Positions 53,501 through 64,000 of a stretch of 64,000 bases of DNA are shown here, piece by piece. How positions within the stretch are numbered: the first letter of the stretch is position 1; each line of letters opens with the position of its first letter. The notes beneath the pieces were generated by a model. That model did no database searches. It was not told the DNA's origin and saw nothing but the letters and a program-made list of their open reading frames with translations. Source of the stretch: Taeniopygia guttata. Taxonomy: Eukaryota; Chordata; Aves; Passeriformes; Estrildidae. The position numbers and the translations under genes were made by a program. The stretch covers positions 3,534,501-3,598,500 of the forward strand of contig NC_133033.1 in the NCBI RefSeq assembly GCF_048771995.1. Direction: 5' to 3'.

Positions 53501-56500
53501 CAAGCAGGGAATGTTGTGCTTACCCTCTTCCTGTGGCTCCAAAGAAAAAAAAAAAATCAGTGATTTTTAAAGTGTTTCCAAATTCTGTTAATGTTCTAAA
53601 GAAATGTCAGACAGTAAGGAATGAAAATGGGACAATTTCTGTTTGCAGGCAGAGAAAGCCAGCCTGGTTCACTTCTTGGATTTTCTCTCACTCATCTTTC
53701 TCACTATGATTTGGGCCATCTGTCCTCGTGATAGTTTGGCAGTTGTTGGCCAGTGGATTCAGAGCAAGTTGCAGGAGGTAAGACTGATGTTTTCTATTGT
53801 CCTTCCTGATTTCCTTGGAAATATAATGTTAATCTTTTGGGACACTAAATAGTAAATTTGGGGAGAAAGGCAAGAGGAAAAATGTAACAAAAATTAGTAT
53901 TGAGTCTGTTATGGAATATGTTTTTATAAATCTGATTCTGCTTTAGTTGATGCTGATTTTCATTTGTCATGTTGAAGAGCTTTAAGTTTCCCTAAATGAC
54001 TGGATTTAATTGCACAGGCTGTAGGAACCTGCTTGCCAATTAAGACAGGTGATTGTCTTTGAGAAAGGTAACTTGCTCTTTAAAGTTGTATGTAGTAAAA
54101 TGGCGTGTTTTTATAGTAGTTGTTAAATTCTTCCTAAATCAAATAAAATATATGGAATTCTTTAAATATATTGTTAGTGGTAGGAATGTTTTCCAAGATT
54201 AAAAAATTGAGAATCTAAACACCCTTATATAAACCATGCTATAGTACAAATTACTAAAATAATCTTTTCAGCCAGCAAATATTTCAGCAAAGTAAAATTT
54301 AGAGGCTTTCCGGTGCCAGTTGTCTTCAGCAGTTTAATTCATTCTTTGGACAATTATTGATCCATTTTTTTTTTAAAGTCTATTTTTAAATAGAAACTTG
54401 CTTAGAACATAAAACTGGAATCTGAATTGAAGTGAAAGATCTCTTTAGTTTCTTTGACTTGATGCTTTTCCTGAGATTTCCCCTAGTTCCTCAAAAACAT
54501 GAAATTAAACATAACCAATCTGTTTTGGTAGTTCTTATGCTAATGGGTAGATATGTGGATTCTGAACATAAATTATCTCTTAAGGGCTTGGATATTTGCA
54601 CAAGTAGCTAAGAAACCAATACATTGATGAATTCTAGCCAGCATTTTGAAGAGCTGAATTTGGCAAAAACAAAGTGTGAATGAATCTTGAGACTACTCAT
54701 AATTTAGACAGCAAAATTCAACTCCCTGTCAGCATCTCTTCTCCTCTCCACAGAGAATGGGTACTTTGGCATCATGGGATGGAGTTGTGCTTTAGGTTGG
54801 AAAGGAAATCTGGGTTTAAGCTCTGAGTCCTGTGCAAAGGAAACATTATCTATGGGATACTGTCCTGGTTTAAAAGGCTGATCAAACTCCAGTAATGTTG
54901 GAGTGATAAATACTTGCAAAACTTTAATCCCATAGACAAAAGAAGCTGAATAGGAAACTTAGTTTTTGTAGTCACCCAGGAGTGCAGTGTGTGTTTCCCT
55001 CATTCAGTGTTTGCCTGTTGTGCTTACATGAAAGTGAATCTTTCTGCACTCTTCCTCTTCTTCCATAACCGTATTTTGCTTTTCAAAGCTTTAGCATCCC
55101 ATTCTGTGAAAGGGTTATTTAAGCCATGCTGTGGTACTTGATTCTGTTTCAATATTTGTTTTTATCTTATGTCCTTAGAGGCTTGACTTTCTGACCTGGT
55201 GACTATTGTGTATTTTTTATTATTGACTCTTAGTGTTTCCCAGTGATTCTTTTTAGGCCTTTGGGCATGTGAGCTCCAGTTCTGCCTTTTCCCCAAAGAT
55301 AATGGATTTTCTTTCCTTAATAAATTGTTAACTTTTCTTATTACATTTATTTGGGGTTGTTCCTTAAGCATGTATTTCTGGACTAAAGCATATTGCCTTT
55401 GGTTATAGAGCAGCAGTTATTTTATATGGGAACGAAAGCCTAGGAATTATTCTAGGAATAACACCAAGCATATCTCTGAGTTTCACTCATGCCCCACACA
55501 CCAGTATGTACAGATGCAGTACTTCATATTCCTTTTTGTCCACGTCACACCATAGGATTTGTGTTTCATGTGAGAACTGGTGATTTTGGGCAATCAATGT
55601 CCCTGGAACTCCCTTTCCTTCAACATACACAGGCAGCTCTGAGAATTAAACTGAAAAATCAAATTCATGGGTTTTTTTTGTGTCCAATTTCTGACAAGGA
55701 TTTTAGATCAGAGTTTGAAGTTCTAATTTTTCACTAGCAAATTCACAAAATATTTTTTAAACAATTCCATTTTCCAGTAGCTGATGAATACCACTGTATG
55801 CTAGATACCTCAGGGCTCTTTTGTAGGTTACAAATTTCATCTCTGTCTAAAAAATATTTAATAATTAATCAAATAGTTTATATGGCTAACTAGGAAATGG
55901 TGCTTCAGGAATATATGACAGACTAGCCAGGGGTTTCTTTGCTGTTTAGTGAATATATGTGCACCAACAGACCTAGAGCACTTTTCAGGGCAATAAAAAC
56001 ATGTATTCCACTTCAAGGAATTACTTTATCATCAGAGGATTTAAAAAATATATTTATAATTGCAATGTTTAAGATCTGTATGGAAACTAAGAATTTAGAA
56101 AGTGACCTCATCTCTGCTTACTTCTAAACCAGCATGTTTGTCTTTTAAAGCCAGCTTTGGTTGGCTTCTCTTTTTGACTTGGGAAAGTAGCAAAAAGTTA
56201 CAGTTACCTTTTTGTACTCAAGAGACTGGAGCACTTCCTTGGTGCTCTTCATTTCAAACTGGTTTGTTGTTTGGTTTTTTGGTGTTTTTTCCCCTGAAAC
56301 TTCTAAGGAGGACAAATTTCTATAGCCAGATAAAGAGCTGATAGAACCTTTTTGAGCTGATAGACATTTCTCTCTTCTCTAACCTTGCACATTTGCCATT
56401 GTTCAGTTCACATTTCCTAATGGATGACTAAACCAGGATGTTGTGACAGGTTCCTTATCTCTTCAGGAGCAGGCTGTTTAAACAAGTCCTGATTTGCATT

Positions 56501-58991
56501 TGCTATAACATGGGAGACTAGGGTAAGGCTGCCCAAATCTACATGAATTACATTTGAGAAAACCACCACTTGCCTCTTAGGGTGTGCTAATGCTCTAGAA
56601 AAATGGGAGAGGAGTTTGCTCAGCTTTATGTCTTCTAGTTTGATTTCTCAAGGGCAATTTGCAGCTTGTGTTAGGGACAGTCATGGCAAAGGAGTGATTT
56701 CTGCATGCAAATATTTATGGCTACATTCCTTACCGTGGGCAGTTTGCCATATGAAATAGATGATACCATGCTAAAAGGCATCATAAAAGTTTAGTGAACC
56801 ACTGGAATTGTTTATATACAGTTGCTGCAAGAAAATTGTGATGTCAGTAGAAGAGTGAAGTGAAAATATTCTGGTAAAAATTGATATTTAGCTCTCAGTT
56901 GCTGCAAAATGAGATTGGGTGCTGATCGTGCCCATGAAAATATAACTAATTTGAATTAATTTCAGCTGAATACAGGATCAATGAGTTACACATAATGGAA
57001 TTAGAGATTGCATTAAGAAAAGTAATACTGATCACATGCAATGTGAGCATGATAGATAAACCCCACTTCTTATGAGAAGGTTAAAAGGCAGCTATGAGGC
57101 TCCATCTTTGTACACATTCCAGACCCAGGAACAGAGCTCTGATGTGTTTCTTTGCAGTTCATGTTTGATAGACCCTACAGCAGAACCCTGGAGGCTGAAG
57201 CTGATAAAGTGGGACTTCAGTTTGCTGCAAAGGTAACTACAACTGATTGGTTTTATTAGCAAAAAAAATAAGTAGCGGACATTTTTCGGTTTCTGTTACA
57301 ATCAGAGGGAGTTTCCTTCTTCATATGGAGGTAAACTGTAAGTTTTTGAAGAGATGTAGTTTTATGAAATGGTGGGAAATAAAATACTTTTTAGAGAAAG
57401 GCAAAGTCATTGTGGCTAATTGTATGTAACAACATTGAAGTGTGTAAAGTTGTGCATTACCTGCACAGTCTCCTTTCTGTGTAGTTTGTTGTTATTAGAT
57501 GAAAAGTATTTGTAAAGAGGAGAACTCTAAATAGGGATCTTCCATAAGTAGGATTTAATTATATGTAAAGATTTAAAGATATCTGTAAAATACAGCCATA
57601 ACAACAAAACAGCTTTGCTAAAGTAAGGCAAAAATTTGGTCAGAAGCTACTCAGCATTTTTTCATAGTTTATTTTTTTCAATTACTTTTTTTTTTCCCCT
57701 GGGGAATTTAATTCTATATTAAAGGAACTGAACCAACTCTTTGATTTCTGGCTAAGTGCCATAGACTTATGTGTGAGATATCAGTGAGAGCAGCACCATC
57801 TAGTGTTAATATTTCATTAGCAAAATTTCCTTTTAATACTTATTAATGATTCTTTAAAGAAGGGTTTTTAAAATTAACTTTGATTGTGAGATTAAAACTG
57901 CATTTGTAATTTGAAGTTGTCAAGAATAATACAATCCATTAAAAAATGTAATTGCTGTGTTTGTGCTCACTGCTTTCTAATACTGGAAAAGTAGGGCCAT
58001 ATCAGAAAGAAATAAGTGAAGTGACATATGAGCATTTCTCTGCTTGTGCAGATAACCTTTTTATGATAATAATTTAAATAAATGAATTCAAAGGATAAAG
58101 CGCCATATCTATTCCTAGATGAGGGAATGGAAAGAAATAATTTTCTTATCTTCTGATTACTTGTCCCTCTTTTTTTCTTACCAAATAAAGGTCAGTGTAA
58201 GTAATCTTGTTTATTTTTCTTCTATACTTAAATGTAAAAATAGAGAAGTCTGTGGTGATACACAAAAGCAATTCTAAAAGTTACTGTTCTATGACTTTCT
58301 GTAGTTCTTAAAGAGAGTCAGGAATTCTACAGAATTACTGTTTTATTTTGTCATGGATTCCACAGATCACCCATGAAAGGCTGTGTAATCAGTTACTGAA
58401 AGCATTTCCAGTTACTGTTTAGGTATATTTAAGTATGAACATTATCACCTTGTATTTATGATTCTCAACTTCTTCCTGTAACTTTGCCTAAAACTGTGGA
58501 GATGATTAATTTGTTCTAGTAAGTATAACTTGAATTTGCAGCTGAGCTTTTTTTTTTTAAAGAACAAGTATATGCCAGAAATTGTAAACCTTTTCTTCCT
58601 CTTGAATTTTCTCAATTTTTTAAAGGCACAGGTGTTAAAAGGAATAGATCCAGTGTCTGCATGAGTTTTTTTATCACTTTTAGATATTTTGGAATAGCTT
58701 TTTACTGTCAGATATAAGGACCATCTAAACAGTCATTAGAAACTTAAAATTTAAACTGTCTTCTGTAATTCAATATCAGTTAGACTGTGCATTTATTACT
58801 TTAAATATCCAGAGGTGTTTCCATTTCCCTCCTGTTCTCAGGCCTGTGTGGATGTCAGAGCCAGCAGCGTCTTTTGGCAGCAGATGGAATTGGCAGAAAC
58901 AATCCAGGGGCAGCCCAAGCTGCCAGAGTGGCTTTCCACACACCCTTCCCATGAAAACAGAGCTGAGCACCTGGACCGCCTCATCCCAGAG
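50514..58991 (+). CDS. OMA1: OMA1, mitochondrial inner-membrane zinc metalloprotease (3' end missing)
   Basis: Seven coding exons join in phase to 459 residues: 50514-51025, 51404-51632, 52090-52263, 52348-52455, 53649-53777, 57158-57232 and 58842-58991. The coding part starts at ATG 50514, 20 bases into an exon whose acceptor is at 50493. The N-terminus is long and poorly conserved, with a mitochondrial targeting character and the conserved [16 protein letters not shown] block. A membrane segment lies at about residues 197-215. The M48 peptidase motif HEIAH (331-335) is followed by the third zinc ligand in EAEAD (Glu396), so the active site is complete. OMA1 senses loss of membrane potential and cleaves OPA1 and DELE1, controlling mitochondrial fusion and the integrated stress response. 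The human protein has about 524 residues; the last exon, encoding some 65 residues, was not found up to base 64000 and is presumably further right. Confidence 0.95.
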
Positions 58992-61900
58992 GTGAGCAGG
59001 GCTCAGGGAAGTGGCTTTTCCTCTTAGGAAACTTGCCAGAAGTGGTTTGGTATTAATTGATTAATTAGCTGCTTTGCTATTGATTCACAGTTTATTCTCA
59101 TAGCACCATGCTTACCTTTCTCTTTATCCTTACAGAAATTCTCCATTGCAAAGCTTTCAACCTTGAAGGTTTTATTAAATGAGGGAAAAGTAAGATAGCA
59201 CAGATAAAATGTATTTATATTCCAAGCGGTTTGGGGTTTTCTTCTGATTTCTAATCAAAGTGTAATTTTTTTAAATTTTGAACAACCTTTTGAGTGCCAC
59301 AGGTCTCATCCACTCTTTCTATTTTTTTTTTTTGCCATTTTGGAAAGGCGGTTTTTGAGTTTGATCCCTAAATTTTCTTGACTTCTCTTGCTTTTGTAGC
59401 AAACAAAAAAATAAAATAGAGTGTTAAAGCACTCCACTGAGACACTATTTTTCAGCAAGCTGAACTGTGTTTGGAAATGCTCTTTTTTATCACCGACTAT
59501 TCTCTTTTTTTTAAGTCTCTGTCACTTTAAGTCTTTCTCAGTTTCAAACTGTAAAGACACTTGAAGATTTATTGGCAGAGGGAGCACTAAAATGCTGAGG
59601 TGTTTGCTGACTTCAAAGGAGAAAAAAAAGAGTTTCATGAATCCTTTGATGAGAATGAATACAGTAAATATTCTAAATGATGGCATAAATCAAAGTCAGC
59701 ATTAGGCATAGGAGGCTGGAGAGTGGCTAGACTGGATATCTCAAATTAATATACACGAAGTTTGTACTTTGCAAAAGCAGGCTGGGAGAATAATTTTGAT
59801 GGATTTTCAAACACATTTGAGCAGCTGAATAAAAAATTATTTCTGTTGTGGAACCTCAGTTTTAGCTAGATTGAACATAAAGGGTTCAGAATCGTTTATT
59901 TTCATAGAGTTGTTGACTGGCTTATAAAGAGGTAATGAGATAAATTACTTCTTATGTTCTACCCCAGGCCTGAGCAAATAAGTTAAATAACTGAGCAACT
60001 GTGTAGAACTGTTATTTCTGTCTCATCTCATAGTTTAGCAGGTGAGCAGCCCTCATCTTTTTACAGCTACTTTCAACTTCCAAGAGCAGTGAAGGCTGGG
60101 AAGATCTTCCAAAAGATAATTGAGGGGAGCTGTTTTTGTTTGCCTTTTACCTTCAACATTCTTTGGAGTAGGATGAGAAAACAGGAGCTGAAGGCTTCCT
60201 GTTTTTAGCAAGTTCACCAGATAAGTGAGGTTGGCACTACAAAACTGGAATAAAGATGAAAGAAAATGGGTAGAGGAGGCTTCTTGTCTGAAGCATTGAC
60301 TCCCTTCTTGTGGAGCTGCTGCCTTCAGGCTGCACTTCAGGCATGGAAAGGGAATCCCAGGCTTTTATTGTTGCTCGATATCAGCACCTTTTTGTTTCAT
60401 TGTTCACATTCTTTGAGCTTTTTAGAACAGAATGTTTACCATATTTTTATTAATACCATTAATTTTTTATTAATACCATTATTTTATTAATACCATTTTT
60501 ATTAATAGCATTAATTTTTATTAATTGCCATTAGATACTCAGAGCCCAGGAGAGAAGCTAGGTTATCAAAAAAGACCTTTTTATCTCTGAAGAAACTGGT
60601 ACTTCTTAAGAATCAGTGCCAGATCCATCATGACTATTATTGGATGTCATGTGCTGCTGGTTTTGAAGCTGAAATGGTTTTCAGGACAATACATCTCTTA
60701 TTAGACCAGCTACTATAGCTGGGACAAATAGGGACAAGATTTTGAACTTCTCTAATCTTTCTCTACAGACTTTTAAGCAGGTTCACAATAAGATGCAATC
60801 ATATAAAGTGAGAATTTTTCTTCAGGTGATGAAATGCCACATCTCAATGAGGTGACTAAACAGTCTCAGGAAGTGTAAATTAAAGGGGAACTGTCACAGG
60901 GATCCCTTTAAAGTCATTAGAAGACTGAGAGCAAATCAAATGAGTGTTAAAGATGTTACATCTGTTTTTCTGAGCAAGGTGGGAGCTACAGCCAATGCTG
61001 AGGAATCAGTAAACAAGAGAGCTATAAGCAGTTAAAAAATGGTGCTGTCCTGGAAATGAAATAAAACAAATAAAATAGATTTGCTCTGTTTTGAAAGTAT
61101 TTTCCCCTCAGAAAGGGAGGTGTTAGGATAGTAAACCGGGAAAACAGAAAATACTCCTAAATAGGAAACTGAAATCTCTTAGAATTCCTGCATGGAGGCT
61201 GGAGAGATGCATTTTATTTTCAGAAAATGAAATCTTAAAATCATTTTCTATAAGGGTGAAGATGATCATTTTTCCAGAGACAGGGAGACTGTGGGAGTGT
61301 AGTGCTAGAGAGAAGCTCCAGGATCTTCTACTTCATCTCTGGTTCATTTTCATGTTCTCTGACTTGGGGCAGTGTCTGTTTCCAAGTGTGCTGTTCAAAT
61401 GCAGCACTGTACGTCAGTGGAAGTCTCAGCTAAACTGAATAAAGCAGAAGGTTATCTCCTGAGCCTTGCCTGTGATACAAAAATTCATCTTGATGTGACA
61501 TTTGCTTTTTTAGCATCATGTTGTTGGCTCAGATTCTATTTTTGATTCACTGTAAGTCCGGTTTCTACTTTCTTGTGGAAATGCCACGGTGAGATCATTT
61601 AGAGACTAGTAAGTTGGGATTTATCAATTGCACTGCTTGTGTTGTTTGCTAGGTCAGTTAACTTGTCAAAAAAAAGTTCATTTACTTTGGAAGCACATGT
61701 TTTTGTCAAATCCATATTGGCTACTTATTTTTTATTAATTTTTGTGTAGTTAATAGTTTTTCCTCTGCTGCCTTTTGATATGGGAGATATGTTTATTTTC
61801 CTTCCTTTTCAAAAGTGGGTTGGCATATTTGCCCTTTGCTTATGGTGTGAACATTACTTCAGATAATTCCAGTACTAGAATATGTTAATTAATCCCTATC

Positions 61901-64000
61901 AAGGTGGAAACAAGAATAAAAAACACTGACCTGCATTTCTATCCTCCCTATAAAGTTATTAAATATTTTGTCACAGTTCCTATGCCAACATCAGTGGACG
62001 GTTGGAAGTATTAACATTATATATAAGCTGCTTTTCTTCTCTATCCAGTAAAAGTCTATCAATTCCTTTAATCATCTTTTTACTGCTATTTCATTAAGAC
62101 TGTAAGGCTTGAGACCAGCAGGTAGTCTGGTGTCTGTGACAGAGTGAAGGATTAATATTGGGAACTAAAAATTACTTATTTCTCTATTTGTCTTTGCTGG
62201 TAGCTTTACATGGAGGTGATAGGATGAGGGAGACCTGCCTAATTCTCCTGCCTTCCCTGCTTCCAAATATTGCAGGAGGTGACTGTGATTGTACTAATAA
62301 GAAAAACAGCTTCACCTTTGTAATTTAAAAGCAAGAGTTTGGATGGTTTATTTGGGATCTCCTGAACCAGTAAGCAGGCAGGTGGCTGCCCTCACTGGAA
62401 TGTGTAGTCACAGCTGTCCTGAGCAGGGAGGTGACAACTTAACTTGGCTTTTCTTTCCATATCTGGAGTTTTTCAGTGGCATGTTGAGGTGATGATGTTG
62501 ATTAGCTGCCTTCTACCCCTTTGCTTTATGTCTAGCAAGAACTCGGATATCCACAGGGTAAAAATGTTCACCTGAAGTACTGGTTTTTTATTTTTGCTGT
62601 TGGGACTTCAGTGAAACCATGGAAATAGGTCAGGCACTCTATAGCCAGGAAAACCCAGAGATACAAATTTGCTAAATTAGTTTAAAAGAGGATTACGTTG
62701 CCTTTTCCAGGATACAGCCTAAATCTTTATATTCCCATTTAACTTGAATAACACTGCTTGACATTAATGCAATCTTGCAGTAGCTTATGTTGTAGAAGAC
62801 AACAAAAGAAAACTCTTTGTTTATCATAAATGCCAGTTTAGAAATGGATTGGTCACTGAAGCAGAAGAGTGTTCAGCAGTGCAGTTACATTTGGTGGCTA
62901 CATGGATGATCATGCTGTAGAAAAATAAGCCACAAAAGCTTTAGTCATATTTTTAGAAACTTAGACAGGAACAATATTTGCATATCTAATCCAGACTTGT
63001 GTATCCAGTAATTTGAATTTTACATTTCAGCAAGAAACAACTGGAGTAACTCTTGTTACATTTTCCGAATGTGTCTATTTCCAAAACAATTTGTTAATTT
63101 TAAATTCTGTTTGTTTCTAGCCATTTACAGCAAAATCTATTGGTTCACTGTAGTAAAGTTAGACGAGAAATATGTTTTGGAACCTCCTTATAAAAAATTT
63201 AGTTAAGAAGCTCTGCTCTTCTATTTTAAAATCTGCTGTAGTAAGATGTTTCCAGTGCCTCCTGTGGAAGAATATCAAAGTGATATTCTTCCTCAGTGAT
63301 ATTCAGTATTCAAAATGATGGGTAAATGTTTATGCAGAGCTGTACTGGAATATTTGGTTTGATATTTCAGACAAAGCTAGTGGATATAAAGCAGATTAAA
63401 AATTTCTGTTCTGTCTATAATGCAACGCTAGGACTGCTATGAAAACTGTGTTACTTTCTTCCTTCTGAATTCATCTAGAACAAGTTAATCAGCATGTGTT
63501 TTCTGCTAACAGTCCCAAATACTGGCCAGGAGGCACCTGGCTACAGCTCTGGCCATTGCTTTTCAGGAATCCATGATTATGAAGTAGAATAAAATGCACT
63601 TTTGAACTAGTTTTTCTATGAAAGGATTAAAAACAGAGCTGGATGTAAATCTGTCTATGGTTTATGCTGTTAATTGAGGCCCGGACAACATTGAACAAAT
63701 GTGACCATCCCACAGTGACCACTGATTAATGGTAACCATCAGACTTGTTTTGGTCTTGGTGTCATATATTGCTATATGGTACATAGGATCTACTTTTCTT
63801 AATTGGTTTAGATGAGTTATAGGAGGTTCCATGGATCCCAGTAGTTCTGTGTACAGCTGCTTAAAAAGCACTGATCAGTTGTTGTGTGCCAAACACAGGA
63901 GCTGCCAGTTTGTGTGGTCTAATTAAGGTAAGATCAGCTTTGTGGCAATGAACACAACTTAAGCATCCTTTAAAACAGCTGACTTTGAACAGGTTGGTAT
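58992..64000. other. Start of last OMA1 intron; no exon seen
   Basis: After the good donor AG|GTGAGC at 58992 I find no sequence resembling the OMA1 C-terminal exon, no other gene and no clear transposon. The region is AT-rich. A local tandem repeat lies at about 60438-60533. If the last exon is conserved, the intron is at least 5 kb. Confidence 0.6.
60438..60533. repeat. Degenerate tandem repeat (TTTTTATTAATACCATTAA-like)
   Basis: About five imperfect copies of a 16-22 base AT-rich unit containing TATTAATACCATT. The units differ in length by a few bases. Simple intronic repeat. Confidence 0.8.

Noticed and set aside
63662-63871. Minus-strand frame of 69 codons near the right edge
   Set aside because: The peptide looked protein-like at first, but I cannot relate it to any family, and it has no start context or splice signals.

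Overview
This is a 64 kb piece of a bird nuclear genome, most likely a passerine. The evidence is vertebrate split genes with GT-AG introns, several CR1 LINE fragments of avian type with the typical 3' end, CpG-island promoters, and LTR-like repeats that resemble families common in passerines. The gene order MYSM1 - TACSTD2 - OMA1 matches the vertebrate block on human chromosome 1p32, so the window is orthologous to that region. All four genes found lie on the + strand.

Layout. From 1 to about 14.6 kb I see no gene, only short tandem repeats. At 14.6-17.7 kb lies an uninterrupted 755-residue ORF with an N-terminal CARD and about 17 ankyrin repeats, a very good match to CAIAP, the inflammasome adaptor first described in zebrafish. 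A 0.9 kb C-rich minisatellite and a CpG island then lead into MYSM1 (19.5-35.3 kb), for which all 20 coding exons can be joined in phase to give an 823-residue histone H2A deubiquitinase with SANT, SWIRM and JAMM domains. Its third intron has U12-type splice signals. MYSM1 introns carry CR1 pieces and one whole solo LTR with a 5-base target duplication. TACSTD2 (40.4-41.4 kb) is a single-exon gene. After about 7 kb without genes comes a long inverted repeat of about 0.85 kb (48.4-49.26 kb), then a CpG island and OMA1 (about 49.7 kb onward). Seven coding exons of OMA1 are visible; the C-terminal exon was not found and probably lies beyond the right edge.

Functionally the genes are separate: CAIAP is an innate immune adaptor, MYSM1 a chromatin regulator of haematopoiesis and innate signalling, TACSTD2 an epithelial surface glycoprotein, and OMA1 a mitochondrial stress protease. 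The features most worth a second look are the long inverted repeat beside the OMA1 promoter, the minisatellite at the MYSM1 promoter with its reading frame open into exon 1, the CAIAP gene itself, and the U12 intron.
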